Of a stretch of 64,000 nucleotides of DNA, positions 1 through 10,747 are shown piece after piece. The stretch's first letter is position 1; each line of letters begins with the position of its first letter. Location of the stretch: positions 226,746-290,745 of the forward strand of contig QKWP01000216.1 of assembly GCA_003550325.1 (NCBI GenBank), given 5' to 3'. The notes below the pieces were generated by a model, which made no database searches, was not told the origin of the DNA, and worked only from the letters and a program-made list of their open reading frames with translations. The stretch comes from Gigaspora rosea. Taxonomy: Eukaryota; Glomeromycota; Glomeromycetes; Diversisporales; Gigasporaceae. Made by a program: the position numbers and the translations under genes.

Positions 1-1575
1 ATTTCGTTTGATCAATAATTCTTGCAAACGTAAAGTATTAACAGAACAATAATATGCTAAATCAATCGTATATTCTTCTAAAACTGATGAATCTGACATC
101 ACATCAAACCATTTTTGATAATCTATCTTGCAAAGCTTGGATAGTTTTGTTGCAAATTCAGATAAAAGCAATTCATCATTTTTGAATTTGATTGCTGAGA
201 CATATACAAATATACACTTTAAATTATCAGAATTGTTATCCGGAATATACCAAAGTTCTATTTTGCCTGATAATTTACATTTCTTGAGAATATGAGCAAG
301 CATATGTTTAAGTTCATTTTGAAATATCTTTTTAGCCCAAACTAACAAATCAATAAATATCGAGCCTTGAATATAAAAGTATTCACAGGTTTGTTTTTCT
401 ATCGGATTAACTTTAATGTCTTGATTATTTATATTCAATCCAGCAAATTGATACTTTTGCATCTGCTCATCAACATCATTATCAATAACACGAACTTTTG
501 TCTCTTGAATATTGTAAATCAATTTGGATTTTTTACCCAACAACTGTTGAGAAAATTTATCTGAAATTCCTAACAACTCAGCTTTCTTTAAAATGAATAA
601 CCAATCAAAACCTCTAGTATTATATCCAATTTCTATATCTTTTTGATACAAATAATTAAGTTTGGCAAATTCTAATAATATTTTTTCTTCTGAATTAACA
701 AGAATAAAATTAAAATCACTCGAAGAACAAAATATTTTATTGCCATATTTTTCAAAAAATAAACTTGTGTTGATTGGAAGTGATGTTATATTGTATCATT
801 TTAATAGTTGAGATTGATTATAGAGAAATATATCTAATTGTATCATGTAATTATAATCATCAGCTTGTTCTGTGACTAGAAAAAATCCTGGACCTCTTTT
901 ACTCCCACACTCAATATCCATGCTAGTATAATTAATTTTGGTAATACATTCGATTCTACTTGCTCAATATCTAAAAAACTAACGGTCATCTGATCTTGTA
1001 ATACACCTATGCCAACCAACTCAAAATCATGTTTATGTGCTACCTTTCAATAATGACACGTGATATCATCCGAATAAGTATTATATCAACTTCAGAATTC
1101 ATTTATTTGTTGCAAAAAAAAAGATTCTCGTTGCTCAATATATTATATATTAATTTTCTTTTTGGTTTTCTTTGAATCACGTATTTTTTTGCAATTCTTC
1201 ATTTAAATTTTTAATTTTATTTTTGAGTGATTGTAATGCTTTTTTACATTTTTGGTGATTGCTAAAATATATACGAATGAAATCGAATTTTTCAGTTGAA
1301 TCAAATAGTTGTTTGTTTATAATATTGTAACTCTATAATCACAGAATTCTTCAAGATATGAATTCAATAAAGATGGATCTCTTAGTTTTATGTCAAAAAA
1401 TATATCATATTCAATGATATCGATAAAAACTTTTGATCATTTTCCAAGATGGAATAAAGACGGAGCAGATACTTATCATCATAATTTAATGCATCAACCG
1501 CTTTGTATACAAAAAATAAATTTGGGTCTGTGATCTCAAATGTGGCAACAATTTCTGCTCGTGATATAATAAGAG
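1..1575 (-). pseudogene. Family B DNA polymerase, N-terminal and exonuclease part (asfarvirus-like fossil)
   Basis: Fossil of a replicative DNA polymerase, running off the left edge. Three proofreading exonuclease motifs appear in order on the minus strand: an ExoI-like MDIEC at about 907-921, ExoII GYNTRGFDW at about 602-628, and ExoIII DLAYYC at about 41-63. The polymerase palm would lie outside the window. The stretch upstream of ExoI (about 1020-1520) also resembles the N-terminal region of ASFV PolB, including a DDITCHY segment near 1050. About 790 bases at the left are one open frame; the rest is broken, with several breaks. The next gene upstream is separated by a hairpin at 1593-1616. 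Confidence 0.85.
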
Positions 1576-1616
1576 ATTACACAAATAAATATCTGTTTGG
1601 TGTTTACACTAAACAG
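1575..1616 (-). promoter_or_regulatory. Intergenic hairpin plus AT-rich box before the polymerase fossil
   Basis: On the minus strand a stem-loop (1593-1616, arms CTGTTTGGTGT / ACTAAACAG) is followed by ATATTTATTTGTGTAATC at 1575-1592. The same arrangement recurs between most genes of the block, so the hairpin probably marks the 3' end of the upstream transcript and the box the promoter of the downstream gene. Role inferred from position. Confidence 0.55.
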
Positions 1617-1686
1617 AATTAAAAATAAGTATAATTCCTAATTGCTACACTTCTAGAACAAGAAAATATTAAAAACTGTAATTTAA

Positions 1687-2046
1687 CTATTTTCTCTGGT
1701 AATTTGTATTTATTTCGTTTAATTTGTTCTTTAGTTGTTGTGAAATTAAAAATTCTTGCAATTGTTGTATTATTTCATGCGAAAAATACTCTCTTTCATT
1801 TATTTCAATTATTTCAAGATTACTTTTATGATATTGAAAATTTTTATAAATATCATCATAATCTAATAAACCATAAGTTGCAAATTTGTTAAATAATCTC
1901 AATATTTGAAATATAATAAATGGATAATCAAGTAGAAAAAATTAAATTCATCATCAATTTGTTCACTTAAATCATTAAATTCAGAGATTTTGAAATTTAT
2001 TTTCTTTTTAGAAGATTCTTTTGTGAATTTGTTTTTGTGTTTCATT
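1687..2046 (-). pseudogene. Unknown fossil frame of the viral-like block
   Basis: Minus-strand frame starting near 2046 with a lysine-rich N-terminus. The C-terminal 70 residues are open (1687-1902) and rich in Asn, Ile, Glu and Gln, with no domain I recognise. It is broken, with perhaps two breaks. It lies between the dNK-like fossil upstream and the polymerase fossil downstream, each separated by a hairpin. No function can be assigned. Confidence 0.45.
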
Positions 2047-2061
2047 TTACCTAACTAAATA

Positions 2062-2103
2062 ATTACGTGAATAAAATTCTATTCAGTCAAATAAGACTGA
2101 ATA
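2062..2103 (-). promoter_or_regulatory. Intergenic hairpin plus AT-rich box
   Basis: Hairpin at 2080-2103 (arms TATTCAGTC and GACTGAATA, loop AAATAA), followed on the minus strand by AATTTTATTCACGTAAT at 2062-2078, about 16 bases before the start codon at 2046. Same layout as the other cassettes of the block. Confidence 0.6.
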
Positions 2104-2189
2104 GATGAAATAAATTTATTTATGAAATATAATAAAATAAAATATAGAAATGAAATATAATAAAATGATTAAATATTTTTTTTATTAAA

Positions 2190-3177
2190 AAATTTCATAT
2201 AGTATTTGAAATCACATAAATCGACACATTTATGATTTTGATATTGAGAGCAAAAATAACACTAAGGCTTATCATTCTCAATTTTCACATGAATTGGATA
2301 AACTGCTTCGATATTGTTATCATATTCATCATAAATATCAGACAAGTATTTCACAGGATATTTTTCCAACAGACGAATATTTTCCCGCCTCTTCTTCTAA
2401 TGCTAATACATTATTTCTTTTGATGGTCTAACATAAATTACCTTATAAATTTGCTCAATATCAAAATCAATCTGTTTGATCTCTTCAAATAAATATGCTT
2501 TGATATTTTCATTCTGAATCGATACATTAATGAAATACTTTTGGTCAAAATGTGTTCGATCAAGAATAACCACATCACATTTCCAATTTGGAATAGCTTG
2601 AACTATTTGTTTAAATTTTTCGGTAATAACTTTTTGTATGAACAATGCATTTTTTGTTTTCCAAAAAAGCTCAAACTCTCTTTGCAGTTGCATGAAAATT
2701 TCTTCAGGATTACGAACTGTATATCCCTTGTTAGCTAAATATCTTGCTAATAATTGTCTCAAAATGTCTTAACTATGCCGATGGCGCCAGTTAAGACAAT
2801 AATTTTTTTCTTATGGACTGATTCAACCGGAGCCAGATCGATTAATTTTTGCCCTTTGATTAATGGTTTTTTAATGATAATACTATTGACTTTGCTTGAT
2901 TCTGCTAAATCATCAAATGTACGTTTTTTGTTCACTTCTTTTTCCTTGCCTTTGTTATTCAGAATCATCAGAATCACCTGATTCTGAATCATACTCCTGC
3001 TGTTTTTTTCGATTGATAATATTGATTAGAGATAATCGAATAAATTTCAGTGCGTTGTTCTTCAGATAAATTATAATAATTTTCAAAATATTTGAGAACA
3101 TTAAGAAAACAATCAACATAATCATAAATTTCGCCATATTCAAAAAGATCTTTAAGATGTTATTTAAGAGTCATTGT
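2190..3177 (-). pseudogene. Deoxynucleoside kinase-like fossil with N-terminal extension
   Basis: The gene would phosphorylate deoxynucleosides for viral DNA synthesis. Visible on the minus strand: an N-terminal region with an acidic stretch and a Lys/Arg-rich tract (about 2860-3150), then a P-loop segment IIVLTGAIG (about 2790-2810), then DRTHFDQKYF (about 2535-2563), like the DRSxFxxKxF motif of deoxynucleoside kinases, and YKVIYVRPS (about 2405-2440), as in the dNK/thymidylate kinase fold. It is broken, with roughly four or five breaks. It is preceded and followed by unknown frames in the same direction. A thymidylate kinase relative is the alternative. Confidence 0.65.
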
Positions 3178-3349
3178 AAATATAATTCAAAAAAAATTAC
3201 GCATTTAAAATCTTATTTGGTTTATAAAACTGAATAAAGTATTTACTAAGCTAAAAATATTCAAAATATTCCCAAAACAAATACTTATCATAATAGTGCA
3301 AAAAATAATTATATAAACTCTGATTCAAACTTTTCCATTTTGAATTATT

Positions 3350-3697
3350 TCAATAATTTCCTTCCACATGACCCCAAATAAAAATTAAAATAAATTTTGA
3401 ATTATTGTTTGATACTTGCAATGTTGTTTCATTAATATGACATATAATTTCTTCACACATTGCTTCACATAATTTAGCATTTTCTGGTAACAAAATCATA
3501 AAGTGTACTCTGATTACAGAATTAAAATTTTGAATTTTCATGTAAAAAAATTCAATTGTTTCATCAATTAACCCATATTTTTTGATTTGTTGACTCGTGT
3601 TGTAACGTATATTTTGAATATATCGATAATAAATATTGTTAACATAATTTAACTTGGCCGGATAACTAAAATTTTTCTAAGTTTTAAGATCAAACAT
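3350..3697 (-). pseudogene. Unknown fossil frame, about 115 codons
   Basis: Minus-strand frame that starts at about 3697, directly after a hairpin/box cassette. The last 63 residues (3350-3541) are open and include a short Cys-containing hydrophobic stretch. Broken, with about one break. No family recognised. Confidence 0.4.
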
Positions 3698-3738
3698 TAC
3701 CAAAATAAAAATTTATTCAGTTCAAAAGAACTGAATAA
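3696..3738 (-). promoter_or_regulatory. Intergenic hairpin plus AT-rich box
   Basis: Perfect stem-loop at 3713-3738 (arms TTATTCAGTTC / GAACTGAATAA, loop AAAA), followed on the minus strand by an AATTTTTATTTTGGTAAT box (3696-3713) that touches the putative start codon of the next frame. Confidence 0.6.
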
Positions 3739-3888
3739 TAAAATTTATTTAAGTTAATATGGTTTGAATTTACTAACTGTAATCCTTCCAATTCTTACAT
3801 TTTCTCCTTTAAAATTAGAAAAATAAAAAACATCTGACTGAAAATCTTGTATAACTAATTCTTTATCATTTTCTTTGTTTTGTTTGTT

Positions 3889-4585
3889 CTAAATGATATT
3901 TTTAATTGTTGAAATTATAGATGTTTCATTACAAACACTTAAATTAAACTTTGATGATTTAACCCAAGAACTTGCTTTGATAGTTAAATATTTCTTATCT
4001 TCAATCTTGGTGCTATCACAAACAATAATTCCCAATGAATTAGGAAATCGTGATACTGATGATTCAAAATTTCGCATTGTTTGAACAGCAATAGGTTTTT
4101 CTATACTCTTACACTGAATCAATACAAGATTATTCTTATATGTTGCAATAATATCATTTCCACCATCACCTTGATTCACTTTAACTTCTTTAGCAATGAT
4201 ATTGCTCAGATTCAATTTTTGACGAATAGTAAATTCAAAATCATGACCTATCTTATGATTGGATGCCTACAAAAAAAACAAACCTGCTTTAGTACGAAAT
4301 TCCTATTCATCCATAAGTTGTGGTTAATTTCACCAAGATATAACTTGCAGACCAACTCATGTTCTCCAGAATAATAAACATTATCATCATACCAATAAAA
4401 TTGATCATTTATAATAATGTTCTATTCCTAAGGACAGTGTAACTTTAGAATCACAAATATTAGTGTAGGGGTCTTTGCTACTCACCTTTTCATCATTGTT
4501 AAGATAATAAAATTTTACTATAATTTCGATAGTTTTACAAATTATAGAGATAATAATGATTAAATAAAAATAATTTATTTCTACC
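3889..4585 (-). pseudogene. Mrr-like PD-(D/E)XK restriction endonuclease fossil with N-terminal membrane segment
   Basis: The C-terminal 108 residues (3889-4215) are open and carry GDGGNDI followed after 11 residues by LIQCKS, the spaced D-x(n)-(E/Q)xK pattern of the Mrr/restriction endonuclease fold, which cuts DNA. The N-terminal part (about 4405-4585) begins with a strongly hydrophobic stretch that could be a membrane anchor. The middle is degraded; the whole is broken, with several breaks. Proteins with this nuclease fold are common in Rhizophagus genomes as I recall, so it could be a host-lineage gene rather than viral. Confidence 0.6.
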
Positions 4586-4629
4586 ATTAAATAAATAAAA
4601 TTTTGTTCAGTACTATTAGCACTGAACAA
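4586..4629 (-). promoter_or_regulatory. Intergenic hairpin plus AT-rich box
   Basis: Hairpin at 4603-4629 (arms TTGTTCAGT / ACTGAACAA), followed on the minus strand by AATTTTATTTATTTAAT (4586-4602) right before the start of the next frame near 4585. Confidence 0.6.
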
Positions 4630-4659
4630 ATAAATAAATGAATAAAAAATAATGATAAT

Positions 4660-5463
4660 TTAATTATCTACAAGCTTTGAAATATCATCAAGAATTTCTT
4701 CTTCACTAGGTACTTTTGAAATTTCAATCTCATCTTTACTATGAGCTATACTAGGAGGATTATCTGATTCATATACTTGATCTATTTTTCTTTTTTTGAT
4801 ATCTTTTTTTTTTACATTTTGATTTAATAGAACGAAATTTACTATTAATCTTTTCAACAATTACCGATTTGAATTCCTTCAAAGAATCTGTCAAATCATA
4901 TTTTCCAATATCTTTTAATTCAACAGAAAACCATTCGTTATTATTTGATGTTTCCATCTGTTTCAGAATTTGATTACCTATCAAGGTAAAATATATTGCG
5001 CATTTGAACATACATTCTTTACCATCAGGAAATACTCTAAATCCCTGATGAATCATAACTAAATCAAGTTCATGAATTTCAATATCTGTTTCTTCTTTAG
5101 TCTCTCATTTTGCACATTGATCATATGATTCATTGTTCTTTTTACCACTACCTGGAACTTGATATTTACCATAATAATCTTTTATAGGATTATTCCGTCT
5201 GCTTAAATAAATTTTTTTCTTATTATTTACTAGAATACAGCTAGTAAATTCACGTAAATCATTTTTATAACTTTGAATATTTTGTTTGAGCTGATCTTGA
5301 AGATTTTATTGACCTCAATATGAGGATTAATTTAATTTACTAATTGATCTACACTAAATCCATAAGTTCTCATCTTGTTTAATGTTTGAATGAAAGATTC
5401 ATATTTATTAATATGATTTGAAATAATGGTAAACTATCTCTTGAAATTATTGTATTGATCTTC
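4660..5463 (-). pseudogene. NUDIX hydrolase fossil
   Basis: A NUDIX enzyme hydrolyses nucleoside diphosphate derivatives; viral ones remove mRNA caps (ASFV g5R is an example known from the family). On the minus strand the segment YQVPGSG (about 5145-5165) is followed by a NUDIX-box-like ETKEETDI (about 5088-5111) and then beta-strand-like hydrophobic sequence to about 4960. The C-terminal part (4660-4900) is Lys- and acid-rich. It is broken, with roughly five breaks. It starts after the 5473-5512 cassette and ends before the 4603-4629 hairpin. Confidence 0.65.
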
Positions 5464-5472
5464 CATTGTAAA

Positions 5473-5512
5473 TTACATAAAAAAAATTTTAACTAGTTTG
5501 TTAAAACTGGTT
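5473..5512 (-). promoter_or_regulatory. Intergenic hairpin plus AT-rich box
   Basis: Stem-loop at 5491-5512 (arms AACTAGTTT / AAACTGGTT), placed directly after the stop codon at 5524. It is followed on the minus strand by AAAATTTTTTTTATGTAAT (about 5472-5490), just before the NUDIX fossil's start at 5463. Confidence 0.55.
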
Positions 5513-5523
5513 AAATAGATTTG

Positions 5524-6080
5524 CTAACTACTATCATCCATCACTAACTCATTATTACTAAAATACAAATTATCATCTCTCACAGTATCTAACATTCTAA
5601 CATATCCATTTTTATTATAAATATATTTAAAATTATCAATTAACTCACCACACTCATCATTTTTCACAGCATATTCCCAATTATTCATTTCTTGTAAAAC
5701 TTCATTATCATTCATATGTGGAAGATCAATAATTCGATTTGTTGATTCTTGAACTGTTAATTCTTGATGAATAAATGATTAAGAAGATGTTGTTTCTGAA
5801 TCAAAATCTTGTGAAGAATATAATTTGTTTCCACATGAAAGAAAAGTTTTAAAACATTGAAATGCATTACAATTTTCACAATAAAAAGGTAGTAATTTTG
5901 ATTTTTTGGTATATTTTCATTTAAAAATATATAAAGGATATGGATTATTTTTTTGAATGCTCCTTCTCACTCATACAAGTTGATTTTTGATATTAACAGA
6001 TGAAATTGAAAAATTTATACGAAAATTTTGTTATGATCCCTGAAGATGAAAGTTTTTGTAAATTATTTTTCGATTGCATC
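5524..6080 (-). pseudogene. Unknown fossil frame with Cys pair
   Basis: Minus strand, about 180 codons. The middle has a CENCNAFQC segment (about 5850-5885) that may bind zinc; the last 63 residues (5524-5715) are open and acidic. Broken, with several breaks. Unknown family. Confidence 0.4.
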
Positions 6081-6083
6081 ATT

Positions 6084-6126
6084 TCACACATACAAAAAAT
6101 TCTATCTGGTCAATAATGACTAGATA
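6084..6126 (-). promoter_or_regulatory. Intergenic hairpin plus AT-rich box
   Basis: Stem-loop at 6103-6126 (arms TATCTGGTCA / TGACTAGATA), followed on the minus strand by AATTTTTTGTATGTGTGA (6084-6101) before the next frame. Confidence 0.55.
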
Positions 6127-6189
6127 GATACAAAATAAAATATAATAATAATTTTGATCAATAATAAATTTGATTAATAATAAATTTGA

Positions 6190-6690
6190 TTATTCATTAC
6201 TATTTTTTTGTTTAGAACTTTTTTCTTGATTTTTTTTTCATAAAATTCATTAATTTCATTTTCTAAATCTTTTAATAATTCTTCCAATCAAGATATTTGA
6301 AATCTTGCTCCACGCTTTGGACTATTCAAACCATTTTTTCTTCAATCTTGAGCATCCCTGAATAAGTCATCTTGTTGATTTCTTGGTAATACATCTCTTT
6401 CAATATGTTCATAATTTTCAAGACATTTTTGATAAAACTCCAAAAGATTCAATATAAATTCATATCTTTTTTCAAGATCAGGAAATATGTGAATAAATGC
6501 TTTGTCAGAAACATAATTTGTAATTTGCCAATTTTCATATTTGATAAATTTTTCAACAGTAGGTTCAATATTGGATCTGCCAGATAATTCTTCTTGAAAA
6601 TTACCATTTTCGAGTACTCTTTTTTTAGCACTAGACTTTTTTCTTTGTAAGAAGTTTTGCGTTTTGATATTTTGAAAATAAAATTAATTA
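6190..6690 (-). pseudogene. Unknown fossil frame, charged coiled-coil C-terminus
   Basis: Minus-strand frame of about 150 codons between the CMP kinase fossil and the 6103-6126 hairpin. The C-terminal third is rich in Leu, Glu, Lys and Asn with heptad-like spacing; a central segment reads KNGLNSPKRGARF. Broken, with about two to three breaks. No family recognised. Confidence 0.4.
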
Positions 6691-9069
6691 ATCAATTAAA
6701 TTATGCAAATAAGTACTTGTTAGACTTTTGTAAATAATAATAAAAAAGAATACAAAAATAATAAAATAATAACATGTAATATATTATCATTACTAAAATT
6801 ATACCCATAAACATGTCTCAATATTTTTGCCAATACTTGCTCAACTGATAAATTTGAAGTATCAATAATAGTAGCTACTTTTTTAGCTTCCATTACCAAA
6901 TTATATGCATCAAAATCTTGTTTTAAAATATCTGATAAAACGTTTCCAATTATTTCTAATTCAGTCAAATCATTTACCTGACTACTTTGATACATTCTAG
7001 CTTCACATTCTACATCAAGTATTTGTTTGGCTCTTCGACATACCCTAGATTCAATTTCTGTATCAAACACCAATTTAATTTCAGCATCTGGTAAAATTTT
7101 AGTTGTTGCATCACGACCCACAACAACAAAACCTTTCTTTTTGGTAATTGTTTGAATTATCTCATTGATTATAAATCGAATTTCTGGTACTTTTGCAATT
7201 TCTAAAGCTTTTTGACTTATTGTTAAATCTTGATAAAATTGATTGTTAACATATTCAATTTTTTTTAAATAATAAAATAGATTATTAAGTATTTCATTTT
7301 TAAAGAGATAAATTTCATTAATTGAATAATATCAAGATAATATTTGTTTGCAAAATATCAATAAAAAAAACTGCTATCAATGAATTGGTATTTGAGTTTT
7401 TCAGATAATTTCTTGCCAATCGTAGTTTTTCCAGATAATGCCAAATAGTGTTACAAACTGTTAGTTGAAAAACTGAATAGTTGACAACTTTTCAACTAAC
7501 CGGGTGGAAAATTTTTTAATTAACTAACCGATTTATAATCAACTAGTTCAACTACGGTTAACCGTTAGTTGTCAACTAGATGTCAACTAACTGGTTGCCT
7601 ATGTTAATCACCTACACAACTATTCCACATGCTAGTGGCAACCAACTCAATCCAATCAGTGCAAAACCAGGAACAGAAAAGTATCTAGATATTAAGTGGG
7701 TTGAAATTTTAGGTTAATCTAATTTTGATATTTGATCAAACATATTAAATTTAGATTATAAAACACTCTGTCTTAGAACCGGGCCAGTCTAGTGCAGGCT
7801 ATTGGTCCTAATTCAGTATAAAATTATTGTAGCGACCTAATTTTTTGTGATTAAAAAAAAGAAAAAATATATATATAGGTCGCCGGCTACATATAGTCAG
7901 TTACACAGATTAATCATAGGTATATTAATGTTTTTTTTTCTTATCTCTTTTTTTTTCTTTTTTGGTAGTCGCTTGTCACTTTATCTACGTCACTAGTGCC
8001 ATTGTTACTGGATGGGATTTGAAATGCCTTCGTTGTTGGTGCCGTTGTTGTGGGAGTTATGAATATTTTTCGTTGGTTGAGCTGTGAGTATCTTAGTTGC
8101 TGATATCATTGTAATTGGTGCTTCGTTGGATTATGGTCTTGTTTGTTGGATTAAGGTCTTGATAGGTTCTAGTGGTTTCGGTATAGTCGTGATGTTACTT
8201 CTGTCATGTGCTTTGGCTACTGCCTTAGTATTGAGTACGTTTTCTTGGTTTTTTTAACTGATCTTTTTTGTCAGATTTTTAGGTCCTTGGTTTTCATTTT
8301 ACCTATGTCGTTGGTGCATTGTTACTGAAGTCGCATTATATTGCTATATTGGATTCGTGAATTCTTCGTCGTTATTGTCATCGTAATTGGTGGTGCTTCA
8401 TTGAACTAAGATCTTATATAGTTCTACTGGTTTAGATATCGTCGTTTCTGTGTGATCTTTAGTAGTTTATAGTGCTCTATTCGCTAATTTCACCAAATAT
8501 AATGCCAGAATAGTTGAATTTGTTGCTATTTGAGCAAAAGCCAAGAGATGGTAAGTATTACTTGGGCTTCTCAATTTTTTTAAAATAATAATTTGTTGCT
8601 ATCGAAAAGATGGACCATGGTAAAGCTGCTTGAGTGATCTCTTTGAATACTATATTGATTGTAAACCTTTCAAAGGCAGGTATGAAAAAAAGGTCTGTTG
8701 TAAAAAGTTTGTTGATTAAAATTCTTTTACTAATAAAATGATAAGCACACTTATTCCCAGACACTTGAGAGTGACTATAGACTATTTCAATTCAATTAAT
8801 AAATAATATTGTCTTGCAGAACAATAAACTAATAAGAAGTGCGTAATTGTTTTCGAGTACTTTGATTGGCAAAATTATTTTATATTTATTGGTTAAATTT
8901 ATAACCTGAATAAGTGACTTAGTGAGGAACGGCAGATAATTTATAATCTTACCAAGATAGAATAACTTAAGGAGTAGCAAAATTTTTTTTGACATATTTT
9001 AGATGACAAAATTAATATAAATATAAAAAATGGTTTATTTTAATTACACCTACTATTATGATCATCACA

Positions 9070-9165
9070 ACAGTGGGAATAAGAAATTTTTGGTTGTATA
9101 AGAGCCTTCTGGGCCTTATACAACCAGAGATCTATGGCTTAATTTCCACTGTGGAAAATAAACTT
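9070..9165. repeat. Small foldback (palindromic MITE-like) repeat
   Basis: Imperfect palindrome: ACAGTGGGAATAAG...TGGTTGTATAAG on the left pairs with CTTATACAACCA...TTCCACTGT on the right around a short centre. A similar GGGAATAA...TTATTCCC foldback occurs at 57676-57741. Confidence 0.5.
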
Positions 9166-9236
9166 CGTTGCACTCTGTTCCTGGTACTATCTTCTATATT
9201 TTGAATTTTATATTCGCATATGAGCATACTGGTTCT

Positions 9237-9875
9237 CTATAAAAAAGTGGTCCAGGGTGTGGTACGGGTCGTGTCTGGAATCCACGAAATGGCACGGTTG
9301 GAATAGTACGTATAGAGTGTTGACAGAATATCACGGTAAAAAGTGATACGGAGGAGGTGGCACGTTATGGCACATCATACGTAATGGCACTTTCATTTCA
9401 TGGAATAATACATGTCGAAGATAGTACATGTTGGCTTATTTTACGAAGAGCAAAAGATCAATATATGATTTTTTAAAAAAATTGCGATATTTCATAATTT
9501 TACTAATGAAACTGCTTTGGGTGTCTTAAAAAAAATTCCTTGCAAAATTTTGATACATGAGCAGTTGTTAGATTGTTTATATTGTATTGATTGTTGATAT
9601 TAACTTATGTAATCTACTTGTATGTATATATATTTTTTTATCACACGTTAATTCACGTTAATTACCTGGCCAAATCCCGTGCCATTTGGACTAGTAAAGT
9701 GTTGCAAAACCCAAGCTATTAACGGTCCATTTTGTACAGGCATATGATTCATCACGGGCAAAAATCCGTGCCAATTCAAGCCTCCTATGTACCAAATACG
9801 GGTTTAATTTGTGCCACCAAAACCCATGCCCTTACTCAGCCAACCTGTACCTTTACGGTCCATTTTTCTTATAGG
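9237..9875. mobile_element. Nested DNA transposon remnant, 639 bp
   Basis: Ends CTATAAAAAAGTGGTCC (left) and CCTATAAGAAAAATGGACC (right, reverse complement) form imperfect terminal inverted repeats. GGTTCT directly flanks both sides (9231-9236 and 9876-9881), a probable target duplication. The interior repeats TGGCAC-like words and encodes nothing. Superfamily not assigned. Confidence 0.5.
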
Positions 9876-10125
9876 GGTTCTGCATAGCATCACATGCTGT
9901 GCAGCTATCTTATACAATAACCAACCAACCAACTAACTAACCAACTAACCAACTAACCAACTTAACCAACTAATCAACTAACCAACTAATCAGTTAAATT
10001 AGTCACATAATATACGTAACTGGTTAGTTGGCAACTATAGTTGGCAACTAACCGGTTGGTAAAATTTAACAATTTAGAACACTAAGGCCAGACCATCAAT
10101 AGCAATATTGATTTTCATTTTTGAG

Positions 10126-10159
10126 ATTACATAAATAAATTTCTGATTGGTAATTAGAA
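10126..10159 (-). promoter_or_regulatory. Hairpin plus AT-rich box before the CMP kinase fossil
   Basis: Hairpin TTCTAATT / AATCAGAA (10141-10159), followed on the minus strand by AAATTTATTTATGTAAT (10126-10142), 8 bases before the start codon at 10118. Confidence 0.55.
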
Positions 10160-10172
10160 TTATATTTTATTT

Positions 10173-10446
10173 ATTAATTTTATTTGGTTTAACTAATTTC
10201 TGTTTTAAAAATATACAGAAACTAATAATTGTTGAAAATGAATTGTTTTTTCAATTGATTCAAGATTATAATAATAAATATTATGTAATAAAAAAAGTAG
10301 TTCATATTTCTTTAAAAATTCATTCGTTTTTGAAATACTTTTGTCTGAAATTCCTAATTACCAATTTTCATACAAAATATTATATTCTTGATTGTACTTT
10401 TTGACAATTTGTTTCCAAATATTTTTTACTGATTTTTTTTCAAACA
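10173..10446 (-). pseudogene. Unknown short fossil frame, about 90 codons
   Basis: Minus-strand frame beginning 8 bases after the 10455-10496 cassette and ending before the 10141-10159 hairpin. Lys/Asn/Tyr-rich with no recognisable domain. Broken once or so. Confidence 0.4.
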
Positions 10447-10454
10447 TTTTGATT

Positions 10455-10496
10455 TTACGCAAATAAATTTCTGATTGGTAATAAAACACTAATCAG
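10455..10496 (-). promoter_or_regulatory. Intergenic hairpin plus AT-rich box
   Basis: Stem-loop at 10471-10496 (CTGATTGGT / ACTAATCAG), then AAATTTATTTGCGTAA (10455-10470). Nearly the same words as at 10126-10159, so this is a clear second copy of the cassette. Confidence 0.6.
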
Positions 10497-10580
10497 AATA
10501 TTTTATTAACAATATATACATTTATTTGAAAAATGATTGTTTTTATTACATTTATAACAATTTTTATTTTTGATAATTAT

Positions 10581-10744
10581 TGTCCGAAGGACATTACTAT
10601 AGAGGCAATAGTAGTCGATGTTTGTGTGCCCGCAAATTACGAGTTTTGATTGGCTAGATCAGGTATAACATAAAAAAACAAAACCAAAACAATCCAACTG
10701 ATGCTTATTGGCTAATCTGCTGTAATATATATTTGGTCCTTCAG
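10581..10744. repeat. Short MITE-like element
   Basis: Starts GTCCGAAGGACATTAC and ends with the inverted counterpart GTAATATATATTTGGTCCTTCAGAC. About 165 bp, noncoding, somewhat GC-richer than its surroundings. Sits between two fossil frames. Confidence 0.45.
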
Positions 10745-10747
10745 ACT

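Larger units (their letters stand above)
7446..10084. mobile_element. Non-autonomous hAT-like DNA transposon, 2.6 kb
   Basis: The ends read TAGTGTTACAAACTGTTA on the left and, reverse-complemented, TAGTGTTCTAAATTGTTA on the right. The flanks ATGCCAAA (7438-7445) and AGGCCAGA (10085-10092) agree at 6 of 8 bases, as expected of an aged 8-bp hAT target duplication. Subterminal regions (7460-7620 and 9918-10060) are packed with short GGTTAGTTG/CAACTAACC motifs in both orientations. No transposase is seen. It carries a nested element at 9237-9875 and a small foldback at 9070-9165. It sits in the cytidylate kinase fossil. Confidence 0.65.
6720..10118 (-). pseudogene. Cytidylate (CMP) kinase fossil split by a hAT-like element
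   Basis: CMP kinase makes CDP/dCDP from (d)CMP. Parts on the minus strand: start MKINIAIDG at 10092-10118, P-loop-like LSGKTTIGK at about 7410-7437, then the C-terminal 133 residues (6720-7121) with GRDATTKILPDAE (about 7083-7118) and IDTSNLSVEQV (about 6842-6875). The last two match the conserved GRDxxTxxxPDA and IDTTxLsxExV segments of bacterial-type CMP kinases. The insertion at 7446-10084 separates the first nine or so codons from the rest. The remaining frame has about two further breaks. Adjacent to other nucleotide-metabolism fossils. Confidence 0.75.
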
